A program made the translations under genes and the position numbers. DNA of 64,000 bases from Burkholderiales bacterium RIFCSPLOWO2_12_FULL_61_40 (GTDB taxonomy: Bacteria > Pseudomonadota > Gammaproteobacteria > Burkholderiales > Burkholderiaceae_C). Below, piece after piece: positions 44,601 to 53,522 of this stretch. The stretch's first letter is position 1; the number at the start of each line of letters is the position of its first letter. Location of the stretch: positions 32,520-96,519 of the forward strand of contig MESI01000037.1 of NCBI GenBank assembly GCA_001770935.1, given 5' to 3'. Under the pieces are notes generated by a model. It worked only from the letters and a program-made list of their open reading frames with translations. It was not told the DNA's origin and did no database searches.

Positions 44601-44790
44601 CCCGATTGTGCTGACCGCCGCCGCCGCCGTCCTGGCCATGATCCCGCTTTCGCGCTCGGTTTTCTGGGGCCCCATGGCCGTTGCCATCATGGGCGGACTC
44701 ATCGTAGCCACGGTGCTCACCCTGCTGGCGTTGCCTGCCATGTACGCGGCTTGGTTCCGGGTAAAACGGGAGACGCCCGCAGCAGGTTAA
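41641..44790 (+). CDS. RND-family efflux pump, inner membrane permease
   Basis: 1049 residues, normal for the HAE1/AcrB-like pumps. The N-terminal helix (FLMIVLLILGASAYFQLGQDEDPPF) and two large periplasmic loops are present, with about 12 membrane helices. The proton-relay helix carries LIIALGLLVDDAIIAVEMMVRKMEEG. The QDEDPPF segment and divergent porter domains place it closer to the MdtC/VexF-like or heavy-solute subgroup than to AcrB itself; the substrate is not predictable. It is cotranscribed with the adaptor. Confidence 0.93.
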   Translation: MNQEQPKESFNLSKWALEHTALTRFLMIVLLILGASAYFQLGQDEDPPFTFRLMVVRTFWPGATAQQMAEQVTDKIERTLQEVPNADKIRSYSKPGESTILFQVKDSTKATDVSNIWYTVRKKVGDMRLTLPGGIQGPFFNDEFGDVYGVIYALEADGFSSAEVKAFADEVRQKLLRVTDVNKVELFGVQDEKLYIEISQKRLAQLGLDMNQVLAQLAQQNAVEGAGAVQTPLDVVQVRVGGQFTAVDDLSAMPIRGSSGNQLRLGDIANIKRGYVDPPTVKVRHQGQQVIALGVSMAKGGDIIALGKALKVAVEKIGSTLPVGVRLVNVQDQPKAVAKSVNEFVGVLVEAIVIVLAVSVISLGLHKRSGNVSWFRRYYVDMRPGLVVGITIPLVLAVTFLGMLYWGIGLHKISLGSLIIALGLLVDDAIIAVEMMVRKMEEGYDKVRAATFAYEITAMPMLTGTLITAVGFLPIGIAKSSTGEYTFAIFGVTVLALVLSWIVSVYFVPYLGTLFLKVKPHGVGEQAHELFDTPFYNTFRKTVNWCVQHRWITIGAMLLTFALGIVGMGKVQQQFFPDSSRPEVLLDVWYPEGTAFAANEATTKRIEARLMQEPGVESVSTWVGSGVPRFYLPMDNIFPQSNASQFIILPKDLKLRESIRIKLPALMAQEFPEIRARVKILPNGPPVPYPVQFRVVGGEPSGLRERADEVKAVMRQSSNTRGVNDNWNESVKVMRLEVDQAKARALGVTSQSIAQASKTLLVGSTVGQYREGDKLIDIVLRQPLDERSAITDIANAYLPTASGKSIPLTQIAKPTFAWEPGVLWRENRDYSITVQSDIVEGLQGATVTAELLPKLRELEASWKTKDLAGYRIEVAGAVEESSKGSASIVAGVPIMLFITFTLLMLQLHSFSRAMLVFLTGPLGIAGVAGALLLSGRPFGFVALLGVIALMGMIQRNSVILIDQIEQDRAAGIPAWDAIVESAVRRLRPIVLTAAAAVLAMIPLSRSVFWGPMAVAIMGGLIVATVLTLLALPAMYAAWFRVKRETPAAG

Positions 44791-44877
44791 AATAGCGGGC
44801 TGACCGATTTCAAATGTGAGGTCAAAGCCCGGTAGACTCCGTCTGCCGGTGTATTTGACCTTTCATGTTATTTTTTT

Positions 44878-44964
44878 GCGCGGGTGGCGAAATTGGTAGA
44901 CGCACCAGGTTTAGGTCCTGACGCTGGCAACAGTGTGGGGGTTCGAGTCCCCCCCCGCGCACCA
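44878..44964 (+). tRNA. tRNA-Leu (anticodon UAG)
   Basis: 87 bases. Acceptor stem GCGCGGG pairs with CCCGCGC, followed by discriminator A and encoded CCA. The long variable arm typical of leucine tRNA (CGCTGGCAACAGTG region), the anticodon loop TTTAGGT and the T-loop GTTCGAGTC are visible. Confidence 0.97.
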
Positions 44965-44979
44965 TATCCAAGAAATTGT

Positions 44980-45024
44980 GGGCAGTCCCGCCGCTGAACA
45001 GCGGCAGGGCTGCCCCCATTTTTT
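44980..45024 (+). terminator. rho-independent terminator of tRNA-Leu
   Basis: GGGCAGTCCCGCCGCT and AGCGGCAGGGCTGCCC form a nearly perfect 16-base stem around GAAC, followed by a T6 run. It lies between the tRNA and the tig start. Confidence 0.85.
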
Positions 45025-45043
45025 AAAATCTAGGAGAAATACT

Positions 45044-46354
45044 ATGGCTGTTACTGTCGAAACACTGGAAAAACTGGAACGAAAAATCACCCTGACCCTG
45101 CCCGTGGGGTCGATCCAGTCCGAAGTGGACTCGCGTTTGCGCAAGCTCGCACGCACCGTCAAGATGGACGGCTTCCGTCCCGGCAAAGTGCCCATGAATG
45201 TCATTGCCCAGCGTTATGGCTATTCCGTGCACTACGAAGTGATGAACGACAAGGTCGGCGAAGCCTTTGCCAGCGCCGCCAACGAAGCCAAGCTGCGTGT
45301 GGCGGGCCAGCCCCGTATCACCGAAAGCGAAGCGTCGCCAGAAGGCCAAATGGCTTTTGACGCGGTGTTCGAAGTGTTCCCCGAAGTCAAAATTGCAGAC
45401 CTGACCACGGCTGAAGTCGAAAAGATCAGCGCCGAAGTGACCGATGCAGCCATCGACAAAACGGTTGAGATCCTGCGCAAGCAGCGCCGCACCTTCGCCC
45501 AGCGCCCACAGGACGCCGCAGTGCAAGACACCGACCGCGTGACGGTGGACTTCGAAGGCAAAATCGACGGCGAACCCTTCGCCGGTGGCAAAGCCGATGG
45601 GTACCAGTTCATTGTGGGCGATGGCCAGATGCTCAAGGAATTCGAAGATGCCACCCGTGGCATGAAATTGGGTGAGAGCAAGACCTTCCAATTGGCTTTC
45701 CCCACTGAATACCATGGCAAAGATGTGGCTGGTAAAACCGCCGATTTCATGGTGACTTTGAAGAAAGTGGAAGCAGCGAACCTGCCCGACGTCGATGGCG
45801 AACTCGCTGGATCCCTGGGCATTGCGGACGCAACGGTTGAAGGCCTGCGCGCAGACATCCGTAAAAATCTGGAGCGCGAAGTCAAATTCCGTTTGCTGGG
45901 CCGCAACAAGCAAGTGGCCATGGACGCGCTGATCGAAAAGGCCGAGCTGGATTTGCCAAAGTCCAGCGTACAAGCCGAAGTCGAACGCATGATTGAAGGT
46001 GCCCGCGCCGACCTCAAGCAACGCGGCATCAAGGACGCCGACAAAGCCCCGATCCCCGACGAGGTGTTCCGCCCCCAGGCAGAGCGCCGCGTGCGCTTGG
46101 GGCTGGTGGTTGCTGAATTGGTGCGTTCCAATGACCTGCATGCCAAGCCAGAGCAGATCAAGGCCCACATCGACGAGTTGGCCGCCAGTTACGAAAAACC
46201 TGCTGATGTGGTCCGCTGGTACTACGGTGACAACCGCCGCATGGCCGAAGTGGAAGCCATCGTGATTGAAAACAACGTGACCGACTTTGTACTGGGTAAA
46301 GTCAAAGTCAGCGAAAAGGCCATTTCCTTTGACGAATTGATGGGCCAAAACTAA
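45044..46354 (+). CDS. tig: trigger factor
   Basis: Ribosome-bound chaperone with prolyl isomerase activity. 436 residues: ribosome-binding domain with the signature [16 protein letters not shown] (around 43-58), FKBP-type PPIase domain (about 160-245, [21 protein letters not shown]), and a long helical C-terminal chaperone domain. AGGAGAAATACT precedes the ATG at 45044. It is followed by clpP, clpX and lon in the classic protein-quality-control order. Confidence 0.98.
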   Translation: MAVTVETLEKLERKITLTLPVGSIQSEVDSRLRKLARTVKMDGFRPGKVPMNVIAQRYGYSVHYEVMNDKVGEAFASAANEAKLRVAGQPRITESEASPEGQMAFDAVFEVFPEVKIADLTTAEVEKISAEVTDAAIDKTVEILRKQRRTFAQRPQDAAVQDTDRVTVDFEGKIDGEPFAGGKADGYQFIVGDGQMLKEFEDATRGMKLGESKTFQLAFPTEYHGKDVAGKTADFMVTLKKVEAANLPDVDGELAGSLGIADATVEGLRADIRKNLEREVKFRLLGRNKQVAMDALIEKAELDLPKSSVQAEVERMIEGARADLKQRGIKDADKAPIPDEVFRPQAERRVRLGLVVAELVRSNDLHAKPEQIKAHIDELAASYEKPADVVRWYYGDNRRMAEVEAIVIENNVTDFVLGKVKVSEKAISFDELMGQN

Positions 46355-46393
46355 TCGACTGCGTCGCTTACGCAACGCGGTCGATAACATCAA

Positions 46394-46440
46394 TGGGGTT
46401 TGCGCGGGGCTTGTAGTCTTGCAGTCAAACCCCATTTGTC
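46394..46440 (+). terminator. weak terminator candidate after tig
   Basis: TGGGGTTTG (46394-46402) and CAAACCCCA (46426-46434) pair exactly around a 23-base loop and are followed by TTTGTCTT. The loop is long and the T-run interrupted, so it may only attenuate. Confidence 0.35.
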
Positions 46441-46490
46441 TTCATGGTTTCGGTTTTTCGGTACAGTCACTACACTTCTTGGGAGACGTT

Positions 46491-47120
46491 ATGAATGTGA
46501 GATATGGAGCGCCAAGCGCAATGGATACGCAGGCCCTTGGCATGGTTCCCATGGTCATTGAGCAGTCAGGTCGCGGGGAGCGTTCGTACGATATTTACTC
46601 GCGCTTGCTCAAAGAGCGGGTCATTTTCCTGGTGGGCCCGGTCAATGATTACGTCGCCAATTTGGTCGTAGCGCAACTGCTCTTTTTGGAGAGCGAAAAC
46701 CCAGACAAAGACATCTCGTTTTATATCAACTCACCCGGTGGCTCCGTGAGTGCTGGCATGGCAATTTTTGACACCATGAACTTCATCAAGCCCGAAGTGT
46801 CGACCTTGTGCACCGGTATGGCCGCCAGCATGGGTGCGTTTTTGCTGGCCGCAGGCGCGAAGGGAAAGCGCTTCTCCTTGCCCAATTCCAAGGTCATGAT
46901 TCACCAGCCCTCAGGCGGTAGCCAGGGCCAGGCCACCGAAATTGAGATCCAAGCACGTGAAATTTTGAAAACACGCGAGCAGTTGAACAAGATCTTGGCC
47001 GAACGTACCGGCCAACCTCTGGACCGGATCGAACGGGACACCGAGCGCGACTATTACATGTCGGCTGAAGAGTGCAAGGAATATGGCCTGATTGATCAGG
47101 TCATTTCCAAGCGCCCCTGA
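46491..47120 (+). CDS. clpP: ATP-dependent Clp protease proteolytic subunit
   Basis: About 209 residues from the ATG at 46491 with GGGAGA upstream; a start 10 codons later is possible because the first residues are the usual propeptide. The catalytic serine is in [11 protein letters not shown], the histidine in VMIHQPSGG and the aspartate near [10 protein letters not shown]. ClpP forms the tetradecameric chamber fed by ClpX. Confidence 0.98.
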   Translation: MNVRYGAPSAMDTQALGMVPMVIEQSGRGERSYDIYSRLLKERVIFLVGPVNDYVANLVVAQLLFLESENPDKDISFYINSPGGSVSAGMAIFDTMNFIKPEVSTLCTGMAASMGAFLLAAGAKGKRFSLPNSKVMIHQPSGGSQGQATEIEIQAREILKTREQLNKILAERTGQPLDRIERDTERDYYMSAEECKEYGLIDQVISKRP

Positions 47121-47148
47121 GCATTGGCACGGGCGATAGCTTCGCCGC

Positions 47149-47184
47149 AACGGTGTTCTTCTGCTGGAAGGGCACCGTTTTTAT
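47149..47184 (+). terminator. terminator candidate between clpP and clpX
   Basis: AACGGTG (47149-47155) and CACCGTT (47173-47179) pair exactly and run into TTTTATTT. The 17-base loop is moderate. Read-through to clpX is plausible. Confidence 0.5.
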
Positions 47185-47226
47185 TTGGTTATCATTGCAC
47201 AATTTAGCGGAAAAGGCAGTCTTCAC

Positions 47227-48492
47227 ATGGCCGACAAAAAAGGCTCCTCTAGCGAAAAAACCCTGTATTGCTCGTTTTGTGGCAAGAGTCAGCACGAGGT
47301 CAAAAAGCTGATTGCCGGACCGTCTGTGTTCGTGTGTGACGAGTGCATCGACCTGTGCAATGAAATTATCCGCGACGAGTTACCCGCGACGACGGACAAC
47401 CAGGACGCCCGCGGCGATTTACCCACGCCTGCAGAAATCAAGGCCAATCTGGACAATTACGTGATTGGCCAGGAGCCTGCCAAGCGCACTTTGGCCGTGG
47501 CGGTGTACAACCACTACAAACGCCTGCGCCACAAGGAAAAATCCAAAAAAGACGATGTGGAATTGGCCAAGAGCAATATTTTGCTGATCGGCCCCACGGG
47601 GTCCGGCAAAACGCTGTTGGCACAAACGCTGGCGCGTATGCTGGATGTGCCCTTTGTCATGGCGGATGCCACTACCTTGACCGAAGCGGGTTATGTGGGC
47701 GAGGACGTAGAAAACATCGTTCTCAAATTGCTGCAAAGCTGCAATTACGAGGTGGACCGTGCCCAGCGCGGCATTGTCTACATTGATGAAATTGACAAGA
47801 TATCTCGCAAATCGGACAACCCATCGATCACCCGTGACGTGTCCGGCGAAGGTGTGCAACAGGCGTTGCTCAAGCTGATTGAAGGCACCATGGCGAGCGT
47901 GCCACCCCAAGGCGGACGCAAACACCCGAACCAGGATTTTGTGCAGGTGGACACCACCAACATTCTGTTCATTTGCGGCGGTGCCTTCTCCGGTTTGGAA
48001 AAAGTTATCGACAACCGGACCCAATCTTCCGGCATCGGTTTTGGCGCGTCGGTAAAAAGCAAGGAGCAACGCAGCCTGACCGAGGTGTTCAAGGACGTGG
48101 AACCGGAAGATTTGATCAAGTTCGGCATCATTCCTGAACTGGTGGGGCGCATGCCGGTGGTGGCGACTTTGGCCGAATTGACGGAAGACGCCCTGGTGCA
48201 AATCCTGACAGAGCCAAAGAATGCGCTGGTGAAGCAATATGCCAAGCTGCTGGCCATGGAAGGCTCAGAGTTGGAAATTCGCCCCAACGCGCTCAAAGCC
48301 ATTGCTAAAAAGGCGTTGGCGCGAAAGACCGGCGCACGGGGCTTGCGTTCGATCCTGGAGCAGTCCCTGATTGACACCATGTACGAACTTCCTAACGTCG
48401 CCAATGTAGAAAAAGTGGTGGTGGATGAGTCCACTATCGAAGAAAACCAGCCGCCGCTGCTCGTCTACCGCGAAGCTGCCAAGAAGGCCTAA
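47227..48492 (+). CDS. clpX: ATP-dependent Clp protease ATP-binding subunit ClpX
   Basis: 421 residues starting at the ATG at 47227, before the conserved zinc-finger domain ([12 protein letters not shown] ... [11 protein letters not shown]). The AAA+ domain has Walker [14 protein letters not shown], the pore-2 and substrate segments, Walker [10 protein letters not shown] and the sensor-2 RGLRSILE region. ClpX unfolds substrates for ClpP. Confidence 0.98.
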   Translation: MADKKGSSSEKTLYCSFCGKSQHEVKKLIAGPSVFVCDECIDLCNEIIRDELPATTDNQDARGDLPTPAEIKANLDNYVIGQEPAKRTLAVAVYNHYKRLRHKEKSKKDDVELAKSNILLIGPTGSGKTLLAQTLARMLDVPFVMADATTLTEAGYVGEDVENIVLKLLQSCNYEVDRAQRGIVYIDEIDKISRKSDNPSITRDVSGEGVQQALLKLIEGTMASVPPQGGRKHPNQDFVQVDTTNILFICGGAFSGLEKVIDNRTQSSGIGFGASVKSKEQRSLTEVFKDVEPEDLIKFGIIPELVGRMPVVATLAELTEDALVQILTEPKNALVKQYAKLLAMEGSELEIRPNALKAIAKKALARKTGARGLRSILEQSLIDTMYELPNVANVEKVVVDESTIEENQPPLLVYREAAKKA

Positions 48493-48583
48493 GGCCAGAA
48501 CCGCGCAATGGCCTGATATGGCAGGCTTTTGCGTGGGATTAATTGAATTGTCAAGCGAGGACTGCTTTGATAATGGCAGTGCG

Positions 48584-48611
48584 CTTGAAAATCACGTTTC
48601 CTCGACCATAT
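48584..48611 (+). promoter_or_regulatory. sigma-32-like heat-shock promoter before lon
   Basis: CTTGAAA (48584) and GACCATAT (48604) are separated by 13 bases. They match the sigma-32 pattern CTTGAAA / CCCCATnT in all seven and about six of eight positions. The site is 25 bases before the lon start codon, in keeping with heat-shock control of lon in other proteobacteria. Confidence 0.55.
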
Positions 48612-48636
48612 TGAACAGGTAACTACTAGGTTCCCC

Positions 48637-51072
48637 ATGTCTGGCCACACACCCTTACCTCCTAACCCTATTGACCTGCCATTGTTGCCATTGCGTGACG
48701 TGGTAGTCTTTCCCCACATGGTGATCCCTTTGTTTGTGGGACGGCCAAAAAGCATCAAGGCGCTGGAAGCGGCTATGGAAGCTGAGCGGCGCATCATGCT
48801 GGTGGCTCAAAAAGCAGCTGCCAAAGACGATCCCTTGGTGTCCGACATGTTTGAAGTCGGTTGCGTTTCGACCATTTTGCAAATGCTCAAATTGCCGGAT
48901 GGCACTGTGAAGGTGCTGGTTGAAGGCCACCAGCGGGCCTTGGTCAATCAAATTGAAGAAGGTGAGTTGCATTTTTCGGCCAATGTCACGCCGATTGAGG
49001 CCTTGGTTGAGGTGCCGCAAAAGGGACGAAGCAAATCCAGTGAGGTAGAGGCCCTGCGTCGCGCTGTGATGCAGCAGTTTGACCAATACGTCAAATTGAA
49101 CAAAAAAATCCCGCCCGAAATTTTGACGTCAATCTCCAGTATTGATGATGCAGGGCGGTTGGCTGACACCATTGCGGCGCATCTTCCACTCAAGCTCGAC
49201 AGCAAGCAGGCGGTTTTGAGTCTCTTCAGCATAAAAGAACGGCTGGAAAACCTGTTCGAGCAGATTGAGCGCGAAGTTGATATTTTGAATGTTGATAAAA
49301 AAATCCGTGGCCGTGTCAAGCGCCAGATGGAAAAAAATCAGCGCGATTTCTACCTCAATGAACAGGTCAAGGCCATCCAGAAGGAACTGGGTGAAGGCGA
49401 AGAAGGCGCCGACATTGAAGAAGTCGAAAAGAAAATCAAAGCGGCCAAGATGCCGAAAGAAGCGCTCAAGAAGGCAGAGGCGGAGTTGAAGAAACTTAAG
49501 CTCATGTCGCCTATGTCGGCCGAGGCTACCGTGGTACGCAATTACATTGATGTACTGGTCGGCTTGCCGTGGGCCGCCAAGACCAAGATTAAGCATAACC
49601 TGGCCAATGCCGAAAGCGTACTGAACGAAGACCATTACGGTTTGGACAAGGTCAAGGACCGTATTTTGGAATACCTTGCGGTGCAGCAGCGTGTTGACAA
49701 AGTCAAGGCGCCTATTTTGTGCCTGGTGGGCCCTCCCGGGGTGGGTAAAACGTCGCTAGGGCAGTCGATTGCCAAAGCCACGGGGCGCAAGTATGTGCGC
49801 ATGGCCTTGGGTGGAATGCGAGATGAAGCCGAGATCCGTGGTCACCGTCGCACCTATATCGGCGCCATGCCTGGCAAGGTTCTCCAAAATTTGTCCAAGG
49901 TGGGAACCCGCAATCCCTTGTTCCTGCTGGATGAAATTGACAAACTGGGTACCGATTTTCGGGGTGATCCGAGCAGCGCATTGCTGGAGGTTTTGGACCC
50001 GGAACAAAATCACAAATTTGGCGATCATTACGTAGAGGTCGACTATGACCTGAGCGATGTGATGTTTGTGGCAACGTCCAACTCCATGAACATTCCGTCG
50101 GCATTGTTGGACCGTATGGAAGTCATTCGGCTTTCCGGTTACACGGAAGACGAGAAAACCAACATTGCCGTCACGTATCTGCTGCCCAAACAGATGAAGA
50201 ACAATGGGGTGAAGGACAGTGAGTTGGCCATTGGCGAAGACGCCGTGCGCGACATTGTTCGGTATTACACCCGTGAGGCGGGGGTTCGCTCTCTGGAGCG
50301 CGAACTGTCAAAAATTTGCCGAAAGGTCGTCAAAGGTTTGTTGCTCAAAAAATTGAGTCCTCAGGTCACGGTGACTGTTGAAAATCTCAACGATTATTTG
50401 GGTGTGCGCAAATACACCTATGGTCGTGCAGAGCAGCAAAACCAGGTAGGGCAGGTCGTTGGCTTGGCGTGGACGGAAGTTGGCGGTGACTTGTTGACCA
50501 TCGAAGCCGCATTGACGCCAGGCAAAGGCGTCATTACGCGGACTGGTTCTCTCGGCGATGTGATGAAAGAATCTGTGGAAGCTGCCCGCACCGTGGTGCG
50601 AAGCCGTGCACGGCGTTTGGGCATCAAAGATGAGGTGTTTGAGAAAAAGGATATTCATATCCACGTACCTGACGGTGCCACACCGAAGGATGGGCCAAGT
50701 GCTGGCGCTGCCATGACGACTGCCTTTGTGTCCGCACTCACAGGAATTCCAGTGCGTGGAGATGTGGCCATGACAGGAGAGATTACCCTGCGCGGTGAAG
50801 TCACAGAGATTGGTGGACTGAAAGAGAAACTGTTGGCGGCTTTGCGCGGCGGCATTAAGACCGTGTTGATTCCTGAGGCAAATGCCAAAGACCTTCAAGA
50901 TATTCCTGAGAACGTCAAGAATGGGTTGGAAATTGTGCCGGTGCGCTGGATCGATAAAGTGTTGGAGTTGGCACTGGAGACATTGCCGATCGCTTTGCCA
51001 GAAGACGAAGCAGTTGTCCCGGTGCCCGTGACCGTGTCCGCCTCGGATTTGCAAGGAACTGTTAAGCATTGA
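48637..51072 (+). CDS. lon: ATP-dependent protease Lon
   Basis: 811 residues. The N-terminal substrate domain begins PLLPLRDVVVFPHMVIPLFVGR; the AAA+ domain has Walker A LVGPPGVGKTSLGQS; the proteolytic domain carries the Ser-Lys dyad with serine in DGPSAGAAMTTAFVS and lysine near GGLKEKLLAALRGGIKTVLIPE. Lon degrades damaged and regulatory proteins. A heat-shock-type promoter lies directly upstream, so it can be expressed independently of clpX. Confidence 0.98.
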   Translation: MSGHTPLPPNPIDLPLLPLRDVVVFPHMVIPLFVGRPKSIKALEAAMEAERRIMLVAQKAAAKDDPLVSDMFEVGCVSTILQMLKLPDGTVKVLVEGHQRALVNQIEEGELHFSANVTPIEALVEVPQKGRSKSSEVEALRRAVMQQFDQYVKLNKKIPPEILTSISSIDDAGRLADTIAAHLPLKLDSKQAVLSLFSIKERLENLFEQIEREVDILNVDKKIRGRVKRQMEKNQRDFYLNEQVKAIQKELGEGEEGADIEEVEKKIKAAKMPKEALKKAEAELKKLKLMSPMSAEATVVRNYIDVLVGLPWAAKTKIKHNLANAESVLNEDHYGLDKVKDRILEYLAVQQRVDKVKAPILCLVGPPGVGKTSLGQSIAKATGRKYVRMALGGMRDEAEIRGHRRTYIGAMPGKVLQNLSKVGTRNPLFLLDEIDKLGTDFRGDPSSALLEVLDPEQNHKFGDHYVEVDYDLSDVMFVATSNSMNIPSALLDRMEVIRLSGYTEDEKTNIAVTYLLPKQMKNNGVKDSELAIGEDAVRDIVRYYTREAGVRSLERELSKICRKVVKGLLLKKLSPQVTVTVENLNDYLGVRKYTYGRAEQQNQVGQVVGLAWTEVGGDLLTIEAALTPGKGVITRTGSLGDVMKESVEAARTVVRSRARRLGIKDEVFEKKDIHIHVPDGATPKDGPSAGAAMTTAFVSALTGIPVRGDVAMTGEITLRGEVTEIGGLKEKLLAALRGGIKTVLIPEANAKDLQDIPENVKNGLEIVPVRWIDKVLELALETLPIALPEDEAVVPVPVTVSASDLQGTVKH

Positions 51073-51134
51073 GATCGGACGGAGGAATTTGCGAGATTTT
51101 TGGGACAGTGTCCAGATGGCTCCAAAAAACGCGC

Positions 51135-51140
51135 TATAAT
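51135..51140 (+). promoter_or_regulatory. -10 element of tRNA-Gly promoter
   Basis: A perfect TATAAT 14 bases before the mature tRNA. No good -35 box is visible at 16-18 bases upstream, where CCAGAT is found. Confidence 0.6.
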
Positions 51141-51154
51141 TCTTCTATTGAAAC

Positions 51155-51230
51155 GCGGGAATAGCTCAGTTGGTAGAGCGCAACCTTGCCAAGGTTGAGG
51201 TCGAGAGTTCGAGACTCTTTTCCCGCTCCA
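51155..51230 (+). tRNA. tRNA-Gly (anticodon GCC)
   Basis: 76 bases. GCGGGAA pairs with TTCCCGC; discriminator T and CCA are encoded. The anticodon arm CCTTGCCAAGG presents GCC; the T-loop AGTTCGAGACT is present. Confidence 0.97.
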
Positions 51231-51239
51231 AATTTCAGA

Positions 51240-51267
51240 AAAAGGGAAGCGTCAGCTTCCCTTTTTG
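51240..51267 (+). terminator. terminator after tRNA-Gly
   Basis: AAAGGGAAGC and GCTTCCCTTT form a perfect stem with a GTCA loop and continue in a T-run. Confidence 0.85.
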
Positions 51268-51311
51268 TTAGGATAGGCACGGGTTTTTGGTGCTGAAATA
51301 GTAATGACATT

Positions 51312-51385
51312 GGCGCGGTAGCAAAGCGGTTATGTCCCGGATTGCAAATCCGGTTAGTCCGGTTCGACTCCGGACCGCGCCTCCA
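51312..51385 (+). tRNA. tRNA-Cys (anticodon GCA)
   Basis: 74 bases. GGCGCGG pairs with CCGCGCC; discriminator T and CCA are encoded. The anticodon arm CCGGATTGCAAATCCGG presents GCA. Confidence 0.97.
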
Positions 51386-51400
51386 GATATTTCTGGTCTT

Positions 51401-51437
51401 AAATGCCTTGTTAACAAATGTTGACGAGGCATTTTTG
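51401..51437 (+). terminator. terminator after tRNA-Cys
   Basis: AAATGCCT (51401-51408) and AGGCATTT (51427-51434) pair exactly; inside, TTGTTAACA and TGTTGACG extend the stem imperfectly. A T-run with one G follows. Confidence 0.7.
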
Positions 51438-51476
51438 TTTAACCCATGCGCTGCTCGCTCATAATAGCGAGGCAGT

Positions 51477-51569
51477 GCCCGAGTGGTGAAATAGGTAGAC
51501 ACATCGGACTTAAAATCCGCCGCTTCGTGAATAACGGGCGTACCGGTTCGATTCCGGTCTCGGGCACCA
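51477..51569 (+). tRNA. tRNA-Leu (anticodon UAA)
   Basis: 93 bases by my count. GCCCGAG pairs with CTCGGGC; discriminator A and CCA are encoded. The anticodon loop CTTAAAA presents TAA and a long variable arm (CGCTTCGTGAATAACGGGCG) marks it as leucine type. Confidence 0.96.
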
Positions 51570-51601
51570 ATTGTTAGTTTCAGGCAGTATCAAAAGCCCT
51601 C

Positions 51602-51638
51602 AAAACCCGCTCTGGCTATAGCTACAGCGGGTTTTTTA
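51602..51638 (+). terminator. terminator after tRNA-Leu(UAA)
   Basis: AAAACCCGCT and AGCGGGTTTT pair exactly around a loop that itself contains GGCTATAGCTA, and the right arm ends in a T6 run. Confidence 0.85.
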
Positions 51639-51847
51639 TTGCCTCAAACAGTTTCATGGGGCAACATGACATACCGCCAAAAGGGGACGTATGGCACTTA
51701 CCGACACCTTTGTAAAGAACACCACGGCTTGTGCCATGGCACCTGTTTGGAACATTGCAAGGGCCACCAAAGTGAGAAATAGTCTGACTGTTGGCATAGG
51801 GTATGGGTTCAATACGCGGCAATCGCCCTGTGCAATGGACACACGCA

Positions 51848-53491
51848 CTAGCGAAATAGTTGCTTCAGGGGAGTCTGTTGTGGCAGGCTCACGGACCGCA
51901 GGTTGGCGCTGCTGGCTAAGCGATCCAGTTTGAACGCACTTACGGTCCCGGTAAGTTGCACAGCTTGGTCTTTCAAACTTTCTGCCGCAGCCGCGCTTTG
52001 CTCCACCAAGGCGGAATTTTGCTGAGTCATTCTGTCGAGCAATGCAATGGCAGTGCTGATCTGCGCAATGCCTTCACTTTGCGAAGAGGCGGCAGCGGTG
52101 ATTTCGCCAATAGTTCTGGTCACGCGCTGAACAGAACTCACAATTTCGGTCATGGTCCGGCCCGCATCGGCCACCAGTCGCGTGCCGCACGAGACCCGAT
52201 CAACACTGGCGCCAATCAGCAGCTTGATCTCTTTCGCGGCCTGGGCTGATCGGCCCGCCAGGATCCGCACTTCCGAGGCAACCACTGCAAAGCCCCGCCC
52301 TTGCTCGCCAGCTCGGGCTGCTTCCACTGCGGCGTTGAGCGCCAGAATATTGGTTTGAAAGGCGATGCCGTCGATCACAGACACGATATCGGCAATCTTG
52401 CCGGAGCTGGCATTGATTGCATCCATGGTAGTGACAACTTCTGCCACCACCGCGCCACCGCGGGCGGCTACGTCCGCAGCGGATAAAGCGAGCGCGTTGG
52501 CCTGCTGCGCCGCATCGGCGCTGTGCTGTACTGTGTCGGTCAGTTGCATCATGGACGCCGCTGTCTGTTGCAACTTGGAGGCGCTGTCCTCGGTGCGTTG
52601 GCTTAAATCCAGGTTCCCCGACGCAACTTCACTGCTGGCGACCTGAATGGAGTCAACTGCGCTGCGAATGCCCCACACCAAGTTTCTGAGCTTGTCCTGC
52701 ATGGCTGCGATGGCCTGCAGCAGACGCCCGGTTTCGTCGAAAATTCGAACCTCTACTTGGGACGACAGATCCCCCATTGCAATCCGTTCGGCTACCACGA
52801 CCGCACGGCCAATGGGTGAGGTTACGCTGAGCGTAATCCGCCAGGCAATGAGGCCGCCCATGAGCAGTGCTGTCGCAACCAAAAAACTTTCTGCAGCAAA
52901 CACGCGTCGCTGCAAATCAACTACATCGGCGCTAGCGGCCTTGCTTTGGGTACGCTGCAACTCGATCAACTTGCCAGCGTGAAGGCGTAGCTGCGATTCA
53001 GCGGGGCGCACCCGGTTCATCAGGGTCAACACCGCCGCCACACTGTCACCCTCACCGGCTTGCTTTATAGCCTCCTTCACTTCCGGCAGCACTCTCTTCC
53101 CTGCCAGAGAAATATCGGCCATCAGACCTCTCTCCAGATCACTGGTTTCGGGCACAGACAGCAACTCTATTAGATCGCGCTCCGCCTTCAGGAAGGCCGT
53201 CTCTTGTACCTTGGCGGCCTGTACTTCTATATCAAGCTGCTTTTTGTCCAGGTCGCCGAACAGGGCGGCTGAACGACAGCTCAGTCCCAAACTGCTGATG
53301 CTCTCCATCAATTGACTGGCTAGTTCAATCTTTAGATTATTGACTTCGACAATTCGCTTGACCTGATCACCCAGCAGTTGTATCGCATACGCGCCTGTTC
53401 CCGCCACAGCAAGGAGTAGCATCAGAATGCTGATAAAGCCCCACGAAAGTCGCCGCGCCAGTGACATAGACCGAAACAGATGTGTGAGCAT
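51848..53491 (-). CDS. methyl-accepting chemotaxis protein
   Basis: 547 residues from the ATG at 53491. It has a membrane helix at about 15-36, a helical periplasmic domain (QLLGDQVKRIVEVNNLKIELASQLMESISSL, typical of the 4HB_MCP type), a second helix near 195-212 (FLVATALLMGGLIAWRITL), HAMP and the signalling domain with [20 protein letters not shown] and [15 protein letters not shown]. It closely resembles the first chemoreceptor of the window only in the cytoplasmic part. The ligand is unknown. It lies 31 bases downstream of the hydantoinase gene and may detect a compound handled by that cluster. Confidence 0.94.
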   Translation of the reverse strand: MLTHLFRSMSLARRLSWGFISILMLLLAVAGTGAYAIQLLGDQVKRIVEVNNLKIELASQLMESISSLGLSCRSAALFGDLDKKQLDIEVQAAKVQETAFLKAERDLIELLSVPETSDLERGLMADISLAGKRVLPEVKEAIKQAGEGDSVAAVLTLMNRVRPAESQLRLHAGKLIELQRTQSKAASADVVDLQRRVFAAESFLVATALLMGGLIAWRITLSVTSPIGRAVVVAERIAMGDLSSQVEVRIFDETGRLLQAIAAMQDKLRNLVWGIRSAVDSIQVASSEVASGNLDLSQRTEDSASKLQQTAASMMQLTDTVQHSADAAQQANALALSAADVAARGGAVVAEVVTTMDAINASSGKIADIVSVIDGIAFQTNILALNAAVEAARAGEQGRGFAVVASEVRILAGRSAQAAKEIKLLIGASVDRVSCGTRLVADAGRTMTEIVSSVQRVTRTIGEITAAASSQSEGIAQISTAIALLDRMTQQNSALVEQSAAAAESLKDQAVQLTGTVSAFKLDRLASSANLRSVSLPQQTPLKQLFR

Positions 53492-53522
53492 GATGAGTTC
53501 CAAAGTTGAAAATGGGGGACAA

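Noticed and set aside
44878-51569. tRNA genes considered as attachment sites of an integrated element
   Set aside because: No integrase and no duplicated tRNA 3' end nearby; the region between is the housekeeping tig-clpP-clpX-lon set.
51654-51797. Minus-strand frame MPTVRLFLTLVALAMFQTGAMAQ..., a 47-residue peptide with a signal-peptide look
   Set aside because: No ribosome binding site, no recognisable mature part, and it lies between a tRNA terminator and a chemoreceptor gene end. It may be a scrap of a lost exported protein.
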